Below, one piece after another: positions 28,548-37,411 of a stretch of 64,000 nt of DNA. Source of the DNA: Prochlorococcus sp. AG-363-P06 (GTDB lineage Bacteria; Cyanobacteriota; Cyanobacteriia; PCC-6307; Cyanobiaceae). The translations under genes were made by a program, and so were the position numbers. How positions within the stretch are numbered: the first letter of the stretch is position 1; every line of letters starts with the position of its first letter. Below the pieces are notes generated by a model. That model did no database searches, had not been told where the DNA came from, and saw only the letters and a list, made by a program, of their open reading frames with translations. Location of the stretch: contig QCGD01000004.1 of NCBI GenBank assembly GCA_003280025.1, positions 62,001 to 126,000 on the forward strand. The letters are read 5' to 3'.

Positions 28548-30350
28548 TTAATTTTTAAAATTTTTCTTCTTGTTTAGCTTTCTCATTCTTATTGAATCTG
28601 GCGTTACTTCTAACATCTCATCGGGGCCTATATATTCGAGTGCTCTTTCAAGCGTAATATCCACTGGAGACTGCAAAGTATCAAGTTCTTCAGCACCTGC
28701 AGATCTCATATTAGTCAATTGCTTAGTTTTACATATATTCAACTCTAAATCTTGTGGCCTGTTATTCTCTCCAATTATCATACCTTTGTAAACTTTTACT
28801 CCGGGTTTAATAAAATAAACCCCTCTATCTTCAGCATTTTTTAATGCATAGAATGTTGCCACGCCTTCTTCAAAAGCAATAAGTACTCCGTTTCTCCTTG
28901 TTTCAAAGTCTCCAGATTTAGGCTTATATTCATAAAAGGAGTGACTCATGATACCTTCTCCTCTTGTTATGCGAACAAATTCACCACGAAACCCAATCAG
29001 TCCTCTTGATGGTACAAGAAATTCTAGTTGAGTTCTTCCATCTGAAGTTGTCTGCATATTTTTCATCTCAGCCTTTCTTGATCCAAGTTTTTCGATACAA
29101 GAACCAACAGCAACTTCAGGGACATCTAAAACTAAAGTCTCTATAGGTTCACATTGAACATTATCAATTTCCCTAAATATAACTTGGGGTTGTGAAATCT
29201 GGAATTCAAATCCCTCTCTTCGCATAGTTTCAATCAAAATCCCCAAATGTAGTTCTCCTCTTCCCGAAACAGAAAATCTATCTGGAGAATCAGTTTCTTC
29301 AACCCTTAGAGCTACATTTGTTAAAAGCTCTCTCTCTAATCTATTTTTTAATTGTCTACTAGTAACAAATTTTCCTTCTTTACCTGCGAATGGGGAATCA
29401 TTTACAACGAAAGTCATATTTAGCGTAGGTTCATCAACCTTTATTAAAGGAAGAGGTTGAGGAGAATCTGGGCAAGCTATCGTTTCTCCAATATTTACGT
29501 CATCGAAGCCTGAAATAGCAACAATATCTCCTGCAAAGGCCTCATTTATATCAATTCTTTGTAATCCCTCAAATCCCAATAACTTACTAACTTTACCCTT
29601 AATGGTTTTTCCATTCTCTTTAATTAAACTAGCTTGCTGGCCACTTTTTATAGTTCCATTATGTATTTTGCCTATTACAATCCTCCCTAAGAAGTCAGAA
29701 TAATCCAATGTTGTAATTTGCAACTGAAGTGGCTTTTCTGAGTCTCCAACAGGAGGTGGGACATGTCTCAGAATAGCTTCAAATAGAGGCATCATATTGT
29801 CACTATTTAATTCCATTTCTTCTTTTGCGAATCCTGACAGACCACTTCCAAAAAGATATGGAAAATCGCATTGATCATCATCAGCACCTAATTCTAAAAA
29901 CAAATCAAGAACTTTATCGATTGCTATTTCTGGTATTACTCTGGGTCTATCAATTTTATTTACGAAAACTATGGGTCTGAGTCCTTTCTCTAATGCTTTT
30001 TTTAAAACAAATCTTGTTTGAGGCATTGGTCCTTCATTTGCATCAACTATTAATAAACATCCATCTACCATACCTAAAACCCTTTCCACTTCTCCTCCAA
30101 AATCAGCATGACCTGGAGTATCGATAATATTAATTCTGGTGTTTTTGTAATTAACAGCAGTATTCTTTGAAAGTATTGTGATTCCCCTCTCTCTCTCGAG
30201 ATCATTAGAATCCATAACACATGTAGGAACCACTTCATTATCCCTAAATATTCCTGATTGAGATAACAATGCATCCACAAGAGTTGTTTTCCCATGATCA
30301 ACGTGAGCGATAATTGCTACATTTCTAATTTCTTTTATTGAAGATGACAT
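28548..30350 (-). CDS. typA: Ribosome-associated GTPase TypA/BipA
   Basis: This is a translational GTPase of the EF-G/LepA class. The G1 motif is AHVDHGKTT (residues 15-23), G3 is DTPGHADFGGEVER and G4 is NKIDRP, with the switch segment DLERERGITI. Later EF-G-like domains and the BipA-specific C-terminal domain follow (NMRSAGAEELDTLQSP). The length of 600 residues is complete. It is linked to stress adaptation and ribosome assembly in other bacteria. Confidence 0.97.
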   Translation of the reverse strand: MSSSIKEIRNVAIIAHVDHGKTTLVDALLSQSGIFRDNEVVPTCVMDSNDLERERGITILSKNTAVNYKNTRINIIDTPGHADFGGEVERVLGMVDGCLLIVDANEGPMPQTRFVLKKALEKGLRPIVFVNKIDRPRVIPEIAIDKVLDLFLELGADDDQCDFPYLFGSGLSGFAKEEMELNSDNMMPLFEAILRHVPPPVGDSEKPLQLQITTLDYSDFLGRIVIGKIHNGTIKSGQQASLIKENGKTIKGKVSKLLGFEGLQRIDINEAFAGDIVAISGFDDVNIGETIACPDSPQPLPLIKVDEPTLNMTFVVNDSPFAGKEGKFVTSRQLKNRLERELLTNVALRVEETDSPDRFSVSGRGELHLGILIETMRREGFEFQISQPQVIFREIDNVQCEPIETLVLDVPEVAVGSCIEKLGSRKAEMKNMQTTSDGRTQLEFLVPSRGLIGFRGEFVRITRGEGIMSHSFYEYKPKSGDFETRRNGVLIAFEEGVATFYALKNAEDRGVYFIKPGVKVYKGMIIGENNRPQDLELNICKTKQLTNMRSAGAEELDTLQSPVDITLERALEYIGPDEMLEVTPDSIRMRKLNKKKNFKN

Positions 30351-30476
30351 TTATAAATCTATAAAAACAAATTTAGTAATTATATAAGGCTAACTCAAAG
30401 AATGCTTATTCTGAAAATTCTCGTTTAAGAATTTGGAAAAAATAAAAATATTGAATAAATTATTTAATCCTTCAAA

Positions 30477-31196
30477 TTAATTAGATTTTCTATTTGAATT
30501 TTCGAAAATTTTCAAAGCTTCTACTGAGCCCTCATACCTCCAATGCCAGGGTTCGTAATCAATATATTTATTATTTCTGTTAAAGGATAACTTAAAGTGA
30601 TACTTAGCTGCATGCCTTTGAAGCCATTTAAAAGCTTCAGTATCCTCAAATTCAACTTCAAAGTCTGTCTCTCTTTGCATATAATCCCCAATATCAATTG
30701 CGAAACCAGTACTATGCTCAGAATACCCTGGAGGAGCTGATACTCTAGCTCTTTCTGATGCTATTTGATTTCTAATAGACTTTAAAGAATAAAAAATATC
30801 TTTTTGCAAATTTGTTGATCTATAACCACTTAAGAAGACCAAATATACTCCATCCCTTTTAGCCGCTTCCCTCATTTTCAGAAGAGATTCACTCATATCA
30901 ATATGAACTTTAATATTGGGTTCAATAAAAACCAATTTATCTTTAGAAATTTCCGGATAGGGTAAATGACCTAAAAGTCTTTGGCCGTCTTTACTATCAA
31001 TTTTTATATCCAAAAATCTTGAAGATACTATTTTAGAATCTCGAATCAATCTCAATCCGGCAAATGAAAAAAGGAGTAACAAAAAAGGTGATATTAATAA
31101 TATTCTGATAAATAATTTTGAATTGGAATTGTATAAGTATGTTCTTTTAGCAAAAGGGATATCAAGTAATTGATTTATATCTTCTTTTCTTTCCAA
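30477..31196 (-). CDS. VanY-type D-alanyl-D-alanine carboxypeptidase
   Basis: This M15B-family peptidase acts on cell-wall stem peptides. There is one N-terminal membrane segment near residues 30-50 (LFIRILLISPFLLLLFSFAG). Zinc and catalytic residues are in SGYRSTNLQ, SEHSTGFAIDIGD (SxHxxGxAxD motif) and EPWHWRYEG. The start is TTG at 31196. The length is 239 residues. Confidence 0.9.
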   Translation of the reverse strand: MERKEDINQLLDIPFAKRTYLYNSNSKLFIRILLISPFLLLLFSFAGLRLIRDSKIVSSRFLDIKIDSKDGQRLLGHLPYPEISKDKLVFIEPNIKVHIDMSESLLKMREAAKRDGVYLVFLSGYRSTNLQKDIFYSLKSIRNQIASERARVSAPPGYSEHSTGFAIDIGDYMQRETDFEVEFEDTEAFKWLQRHAAKYHFKLSFNRNNKYIDYEPWHWRYEGSVEALKIFENSNRKSN

Positions 31197-31308
31197 AATT
31201 AATAGTATTCATTAAAAACATATTTCGATATTAACTATTATTTTAAGAAATGCACTTTTATAAGCAAAAAAGATGTAGTTTTTATATACGGTTTTATCAT
31301 TTTTAAAT

Positions 31309-32649
31309 ATGTTGAGAGTTGCAGTTATCGGTGGAGGTCCGAGTGGCTCATGTGCTGCTGAAATACTTGCTAAATCTGGAATACAAACTTGGCTTTTTGA
31401 GAGAAAATTAGACAATGCCAAACCATGTGGTGGGGCAATTCCTCTTTGCATGGTAGAAGAATTTGACTTGCCAGAGTCAATTATCGATAGGAAAGTAAGA
31501 CATATGCGAATGATTTCCCCTTCAAATAGAGAAGTAGATATAAGTTTAGATGAGGTTTACGGAAAAAGTGATAATGAATTTATAGGAATGTGCAGAAGAG
31601 AAGTAATGGATGCTTTCATGAGAAACAGGGCTGCTGATCTTGGAGCCACCTTAATAAATGGATTAGTCACTTCAATTGACACAGGCAATAACAACCAAGG
31701 ACCATATAAACTTACATATTCTGATTATTCTTCTGGAGAAAAGAAAGCAGAACTGAAAGAAATTACAGTTGATATTTTAATTGGTGCAGATGGAGCCAAT
31801 AGCAGAGTTGCTAAAGCTATGGATGCAGGGGATTACAAAGTGGCTATAGCATTTCAGGAAAGAATTAAATTACCAAAAAAAGAAATGAGTTACTATGAGG
31901 ACCTTGCTGAAATGTATGTAGGAACAGATGTTTCTCCTGACTTTTATGGGTGGGTATTCCCTAAATATGACCATGTTGCGGTAGGAACAGGGACAATGCA
32001 GAAAAATCAATTATTAATAAAGGGTCTTCAGGAAGGAGTAAGGAATAGAGCAAAAAAAAGGCTTGTAAATGGTGAGGTTATAAAAGTGGAGGCTCATCCA
32101 ATTCCTGAGCACCCCAGGCCTAGAAGAGTTGTTGGAAGAATGGCTTTAGTAGGAGATGCTGCAGGTTATGTTACTAAGAGTTCGGGAGAGGGAATATATT
32201 TTGCCGCAAAGAGCGGAAGAATGTGTGCAGAAGAAATTGTTGAAGCTTCAAAAAATGGAGAGGTTATACCTTCAGAAAACGATTTAAAAAATTACTTGAA
32301 AAAATGGGATAAAAAATATGGGGCAACATATAAGGTACTAGAAATTCTACAAAATATTTTTTACAGAAATGATTCAGCCAGAGAAGCTTTTGTAGAAATG
32401 TGTGATGATATGGATGTTCAAAGACTCACTTTTGATAGTTATTTATACAAAAAAGTTGTTGCAATGAAACCAATACAACAAATAAAACTTACGATGCTTA
32501 CTTTAGGATCAATTTTAAGAGGGAAAGCACTTGCGCCATTAAATTACAAACCAGTTGATAGTGCTGTAAGAGAAGAAAAAGAAGTTGAAAAAATGCTTAA
32601 AAACTATTCAATTAAAGGGGGCATTAAAGTTAAGAGTTCAAAAGAGTAA
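31309..32649 (+). CDS. chlP: Geranylgeranyl diphosphate/geranylgeranyl-chlorophyll reductase
   Basis: ChlP reduces the geranylgeranyl chain to phytol for chlorophyll and tocopherol. The FAD-binding motif VAVIGGGPSGSCAAEILAKSG is at the N-terminus, with GADGANSRVAKAMD and VGDAAGYVTKSSGEGIYFAA later. The length is 446 residues. The last 20 bases overlap the convergent glyS, so the two genes share their 3' ends. Confidence 0.96.
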   Translation: MLRVAVIGGGPSGSCAAEILAKSGIQTWLFERKLDNAKPCGGAIPLCMVEEFDLPESIIDRKVRHMRMISPSNREVDISLDEVYGKSDNEFIGMCRREVMDAFMRNRAADLGATLINGLVTSIDTGNNNQGPYKLTYSDYSSGEKKAELKEITVDILIGADGANSRVAKAMDAGDYKVAIAFQERIKLPKKEMSYYEDLAEMYVGTDVSPDFYGWVFPKYDHVAVGTGTMQKNQLLIKGLQEGVRNRAKKRLVNGEVIKVEAHPIPEHPRPRRVVGRMALVGDAAGYVTKSSGEGIYFAAKSGRMCAEEIVEASKNGEVIPSENDLKNYLKKWDKKYGATYKVLEILQNIFYRNDSAREAFVEMCDDMDVQRLTFDSYLYKKVVAMKPIQQIKLTMLTLGSILRGKALAPLNYKPVDSAVREEKEVEKMLKNYSIKGGIKVKSSKE

Positions 32650-34792
32650 AGTCAGCAATTCTTAAGGAGTAATTTCTAATAAGACTTAGTAAATTAAGTC
32701 GATTATTTCTTATTTTTAGATCATCTGACATTACTAAAATCCCATTTTCATTATCGAACAAATCCTTAATATTGTTAGCATTAATTTCAAATAAAGTAAG
32801 AAGTTTCATATAGTCAAAATTACCTGAGTAAAAAAGCTTTTCTAATTCTCCAACAAATTTAAAAACTTTTGATTCGCACTCTTTTTCAAAAAGATCCGGT
32901 GTGACATAATTTTTTGATAAAAAAATATCTTTATCTAAATTACCTTTATTAGCTAGTTTACTAACCCTTGTAATTACAGTCTGAATTTTATCAAACTCAT
33001 CTTTTTCTTTTAAAAGAGCAATACATTTAATTCTATTTTTTAAATCAACAATATTTATTATTCTTTGTTTATAAAGTTCATCAGAGGAACATATTGCTTT
33101 AACGATTTCTTTATCTAGCAGAATTTCTTCAAGGTGACTAATAATTCTTTGAATTAAAAACTCAATTAAATCATCTAAAACTTTCTGTTTTATAAAATTC
33201 AGATTAGGCAATGAAATTTTCCATAAATCAAGAAGATCATCAAATACTTTTTCTAAAGACAAATCAAGTTCAAAATCCCAAATTATTTTAATCACTCCAT
33301 TTAAATTTCTTCTTAATGCATAAGGGTCAGAAGATCCAGTTGGTCGTTTACCAGAAATAAAAATACTTATTAAAGTTTCAATCTTATCTGAAAGAGAAAC
33401 TATTGCTCCATATTTTGAAGAAGGCAAACTATCTTTATAAAAAGAAGGTAAATAATGTTCTGATACAGCTAAACAAACTTCTTCACTAAAACCTTCATTT
33501 TTAAGATATTTACCTCCCATTATTCCCTGCAACTCTGGAAATTCATAAACAATTTCACTACATAAGTCATTCTTACAGTATTTAGCAGCTTCTATTAATT
33601 TTTTAATATCTAAAGATTCATTATTTAAGCATTTAAAAACCATTTTTGTCACGTCCTCAATTCTCTCCACTCTCTGAAAAACATTGCCCATCCCTTTCAA
33701 ATAAGAAACAGATTTAAGTTTTTGATTTCTTTCATTTGAAGATACTTTTTTATCAGTTTCTACAAAAAACTTTGCGTCAGAGAATCTGGCCTTTAAAACC
33801 TTCTCATTACCTTTAGCAATATTCTTATTAGATTCACTAAGGCCATTTGAGATTACGAAGAAATTTGTACTTATTATCTTTTCAGAGCTTAAGTCTAATT
33901 TAGAAAAAGTTTTATCTTTTTGCAAGAGTGGAATATACCTTTGATGAGTCTTCATCACCGTAGAAAGAACTTCAACTGGTATATCAAGAAATTCTTCACT
34001 AAATTTACCTATAATTAAATCTGGTGATTCAACTAAATCTGTTAATTCGTTAAGTAATTCCTCAGAAAGATCCGGCTTTAAATCTAGGGATTCAGATGAT
34101 TGATTTATAATACTCAAGATTTTTTCTTTTCTATCTATTCGATTAACTAATACTCCATTATCAGTCATTAATTCAAAATAATTATCAGGATTATGAATTT
34201 TAATCTCTTGATTAAATAGTCTATGACTTTTTGATTTATTGCCTATTACAATCTCAGGATCACATTCATCCAATTCAAAGTCAAGAATTTCATCATTGTA
34301 GAGTGAGACAACCCACCTAATAGGCCTTGAAAATTTAAAGTTACCATAGCCCCATTTCATAAATCTAGGGCCCTGTAAATTCTTTATTGCTTTTGGAAGT
34401 ATCAAAGACAAGGATTTCCTTGTAGATTCTCCTTTCTCAACTGTCTTCCCGAAAACGAACTCGCCCTTTTCTGTATTTTTTATTTCTAGATCATCTACAT
34501 TCATACCTAAACTATTAGCAAAACCTAGTGCAGCATTAGTTGGAGCTCCGTTTAAAAATGCAGAAATTGCTTTAGGACCCTTTCTTATAATCGACTTATC
34601 TTCAGCATAATCAACCAATCCATCTACAAAGAGGACTATTCTCCTTGGTGTAGAAGTGCAAAAAACACGATTGTATTTGATAAGTTTTTTATCAAATTCA
34701 AATTCTATTAGAGATTTAAATTGATTAAGAACAGAATGAGAAAAATTTGCTGGTAACTCTTCTGTTCCTATCTCAAGTAGATATTTAGACAA
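32630..34792 (-). CDS. glyS: Glycyl-tRNA synthetase, beta subunit
   Basis: This is the beta subunit of the alpha2-beta2 bacterial glycyl-tRNA synthetase. The N-terminus YLLEIGTEELPANFSHSVL, then the segment GPRFMKWGYGNFKFSRPIRW and the HD-like SDPYALRRNLNGVIKI region are typical. The length is 720 residues. It starts with TTG. Its 3' end overlaps chlP by 20 bases. The alpha subunit (glyQ) is not in this window. Confidence 0.96.
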   Translation of the reverse strand: MSKYLLEIGTEELPANFSHSVLNQFKSLIEFEFDKKLIKYNRVFCTSTPRRIVLFVDGLVDYAEDKSIIRKGPKAISAFLNGAPTNAALGFANSLGMNVDDLEIKNTEKGEFVFGKTVEKGESTRKSLSLILPKAIKNLQGPRFMKWGYGNFKFSRPIRWVVSLYNDEILDFELDECDPEIVIGNKSKSHRLFNQEIKIHNPDNYFELMTDNGVLVNRIDRKEKILSIINQSSESLDLKPDLSEELLNELTDLVESPDLIIGKFSEEFLDIPVEVLSTVMKTHQRYIPLLQKDKTFSKLDLSSEKIISTNFFVISNGLSESNKNIAKGNEKVLKARFSDAKFFVETDKKVSSNERNQKLKSVSYLKGMGNVFQRVERIEDVTKMVFKCLNNESLDIKKLIEAAKYCKNDLCSEIVYEFPELQGIMGGKYLKNEGFSEEVCLAVSEHYLPSFYKDSLPSSKYGAIVSLSDKIETLISIFISGKRPTGSSDPYALRRNLNGVIKIIWDFELDLSLEKVFDDLLDLWKISLPNLNFIKQKVLDDLIEFLIQRIISHLEEILLDKEIVKAICSSDELYKQRIINIVDLKNRIKCIALLKEKDEFDKIQTVITRVSKLANKGNLDKDIFLSKNYVTPDLFEKECESKVFKFVGELEKLFYSGNFDYMKLLTLFEINANNIKDLFDNENGILVMSDDLKIRNNRLNLLSLIRNYSLRIADFTLLNS

Positions 34793-34879
34793 GAAAAAAT
34801 TATGAATAATATAACTATAATTTACTACCGGTTAAATAAGCTTTTCGCTAATGTATAAAAAGAGATATGTTTTGGTCCT

Positions 34880-36667
34880 TTGATCAAGGTTGAGAAAGTT
34901 AAAAAGAAAAAAGCTGCAGCTAAAGAAGAAACTGTTTGCTTAGCAAATGGATTAGAAGTATCTAAATTTGAAGAATTTAAAAAAAGTAGCCAATTTCTTA
35001 AAGAGCCACTTGCTACTGAATTAATTAATGACAGTGATCATTTCACTAATGATTCAGTTCAGTTGTTGAAATTCCATGGAAGTTACCAACAGGATAATAG
35101 AGAGAATAGAAAACCTGGAAAGAGCAAAGATTGGCAGATGATGCTGAGGTTAAGAAGTCCAGGGGGAGAAATTCCTGGAAAATTATTTTTATCTTTAAAT
35201 GAATTATCTGACAAACTTGGTAATGGAACTCTACGGGCTACTACTAGACAAGCCTTCCAAATGCATGGAATTAGAAAGGAGAACCTAAAGGAGGTCATTC
35301 GGACTATTGTTAATTCAATGGGCTCAACATTAGCTGCATGTGGGGACATAAATAGAAATGTTATGGCTCCAGCCGCGCCATTTGAATCATCAGAATACAA
35401 AATAGCAAGAGAATTAGCGGTTAAGGTTGCTGACCTTCTTACACCTGTCGCCGGTCAGGGTACATTTTTAGAGCTTTGGGCAGATGGAGATTTAGAATAC
35501 ACAATAAAACCTGACAAAGAAATTGCAGATATTAGAAAATTACAATTTAAAGATAATGTTTTTAGTGGAGTAAAAGATGAACCTCTCTATGGTTCATCTT
35601 ATTTACCTAGAAAATTTAAATGTGCCGTTACGGTTCCTGGTGATAATTCCGTTGATCTTCTTTCCAATGATATTGGAATAGTGGCATTCACCTCCAAAGA
35701 CGGAGATTTAGAAGGCTGCAATTTTTATGTTGGAGGAGGTATGGGACGTACTCATAATAATGAAGAAACTTTTGCAAGAATTGCAGACCCTTTGGGATAT
35801 GTAGGGAAAGAAGATATTTATGAATTAATACAAAGTATTGTGGCTATTCAAAGAGATTATGGAGACAGGAAATCAAGGAAAAATTCAAGAATGAAATACC
35901 TACTTCATAGAAAAGGTATTAAATGGTTCAAAAAGTTGCTTATAGAAAAGTACTTCAAAAAAGAAATTAAAAAAATCAGAAAAGAACCGAATCAAGTTCT
36001 TATTGATTATCTAGGTTGGCATAAACAAAATAAAACTTCTTATTTCGTAGGTTTACCTTTATTATCGGGGAGATTATCCGGAGAAAAGAAAAATACCATT
36101 ACTAGTATCGTAAAAAAATATAATCTTGATTTAAGACTTACACCTAATCAAGATATCTTACTTTGTAATATCGCCAATAAAAACAAAACTCAAATTAAAA
36201 AAGCTCTATCAAAAATTGGATACGACAATTTAGATAACATTAATGAAATACAAAGGCATGCCTTAGCATGTCCAGCTTTACCTCTTTGTGGTCTTGCGAT
36301 GACTGAAGCAGAAAGAATTTTACCTGATGTACTTAAAAGGATTGAAAAATTACTATTAGATCTAAAAATAGAAAAGACAATATTATTTAGAATGACAGGG
36401 TGTCCGAATGGATGTACAAGGCCTTACATGGCGGAATTAGCACTTGTAGGGAGTGGGCAAAACAAATACCAATTATGGTTGGGGGGAAGTAAGAATCTAC
36501 AAAGGTTGGCGAAACCATTCCTACAAAGAATGGAACTAAACGATTTAGAAAAAACTCTTCAACCGTTATTTGAATATTGGAAAAGTAGTAAAGATTTAGA
36601 TTTTGGAGATTTTATAAATACACAAGATCAAAGTTCTATTTTTAATTTACTAAATGAAATTCAATAG
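34880..36667 (+). CDS. sir: Ferredoxin-sulfite reductase
   Basis: Sir reduces sulfite to sulfide with ferredoxin. The [4Fe-4S]-sirohaem cysteines are visible in CPALPLCG and TGCPNGCTRPYMAEL in the C-terminal part (about residues 470-520). The N-terminal half has QMMLRLRSPGGEIPG and TLRATTRQAFQMHG. The length is 595 residues, with a basic N-terminal tail (KVEKVKKKKAAAKEE). The start is TTG. An ATG at 34867 is out of frame. Confidence 0.95.
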   Translation: MIKVEKVKKKKAAAKEETVCLANGLEVSKFEEFKKSSQFLKEPLATELINDSDHFTNDSVQLLKFHGSYQQDNRENRKPGKSKDWQMMLRLRSPGGEIPGKLFLSLNELSDKLGNGTLRATTRQAFQMHGIRKENLKEVIRTIVNSMGSTLAACGDINRNVMAPAAPFESSEYKIARELAVKVADLLTPVAGQGTFLELWADGDLEYTIKPDKEIADIRKLQFKDNVFSGVKDEPLYGSSYLPRKFKCAVTVPGDNSVDLLSNDIGIVAFTSKDGDLEGCNFYVGGGMGRTHNNEETFARIADPLGYVGKEDIYELIQSIVAIQRDYGDRKSRKNSRMKYLLHRKGIKWFKKLLIEKYFKKEIKKIRKEPNQVLIDYLGWHKQNKTSYFVGLPLLSGRLSGEKKNTITSIVKKYNLDLRLTPNQDILLCNIANKNKTQIKKALSKIGYDNLDNINEIQRHALACPALPLCGLAMTEAERILPDVLKRIEKLLLDLKIEKTILFRMTGCPNGCTRPYMAELALVGSGQNKYQLWLGGSKNLQRLAKPFLQRMELNDLEKTLQPLFEYWKSSKDLDFGDFINTQDQSSIFNLLNEIQ

Positions 36668-36670
36668 AAT

Positions 36671-37354
36671 TTAAATTTTTCCATAAAGGGCATTTGCTTT
36701 TTTATTTTTCCAAGCCCATAATTGATCACCATAACTAAAATGCCACCATTCATTTGGATGTTGAGCAAACCCAAATTTATTCATAATTTCCCTTAATAGA
36801 TTTCTTCTACTATTCCAAATAATTGCTTCTTTATTCTTTTTGTTTTTATAAAAATCAGGGTTTGAAGTCTCATCCATTTGATCAACTTTACTTCCCATTT
36901 CAACAAGATTGCCGTGTTTATCAGATAAACAAACATCCAATGCGCCTCCAGTTGAGTGAGGGGGAGGACACCTAGAATCAAAAGAAGGATATGCCCAAAA
37001 TTTTTCAACTTTTTTTAAAATAGATGGATAAGATTTCATATTTTTTATAGGAGCATCAATATTCAATTTTTCGCACTCTAATAAAAATGCTCTTTTAAAC
37101 ATAAATTCTTGGACTTCTAAAGGGCGCCAACTGTCATAAATTAAAAGGTAAAAACTATTCTGTGATATCAAATAATCATTTACCATTACTAATCTATTTA
37201 CAACCTCCTTTCTTAATTTCCAAATAGAAGTTTTTTCTTTGTAAGGAGCTCCTAAATGAGAGTAAGGATGCGGGTCAACAAGGTTTAAGTAGCTAGGAAT
37301 AGCTATTAATTTATCTCCATTCTCATTAATTGGTATTTTATTCCAAATTTTCAA
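36671..37354 (-). CDS. VanX-like D-alanyl-D-alanine dipeptidase
   Basis: This M15D-family zinc dipeptidase has LLIYDSWRPLEVQEFMF with the catalytic Arg, the zinc site PPPHSTGGALDVCLSD (SxHxxGxAxD-like), and the C-terminal EWWHFSYGDQLWAW. The length of 227 residues is full. It probably recycles cell-wall D-Ala-D-Ala rather than giving vancomycin resistance. It starts with TTG and stops four bases from the convergent sir stop. Confidence 0.9.
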   Translation of the reverse strand: MKIWNKIPINENGDKLIAIPSYLNLVDPHPYSHLGAPYKEKTSIWKLRKEVVNRLVMVNDYLISQNSFYLLIYDSWRPLEVQEFMFKRAFLLECEKLNIDAPIKNMKSYPSILKKVEKFWAYPSFDSRCPPPHSTGGALDVCLSDKHGNLVEMGSKVDQMDETSNPDFYKNKKNKEAIIWNSRRNLLREIMNKFGFAQHPNEWWHFSYGDQLWAWKNKKANALYGKI

Positions 37355-37411
37355 TTAAAATTTGCAATTGATTTATACTTGCATATATTTTAAAAATGAC
37401 AATATTAGTTT

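Noticed and set aside
31212-31451. 79-codon ORF opposite the start of chlP
   Set aside because: It overlaps the FAD-binding motif of chlP and is a shadow of it.
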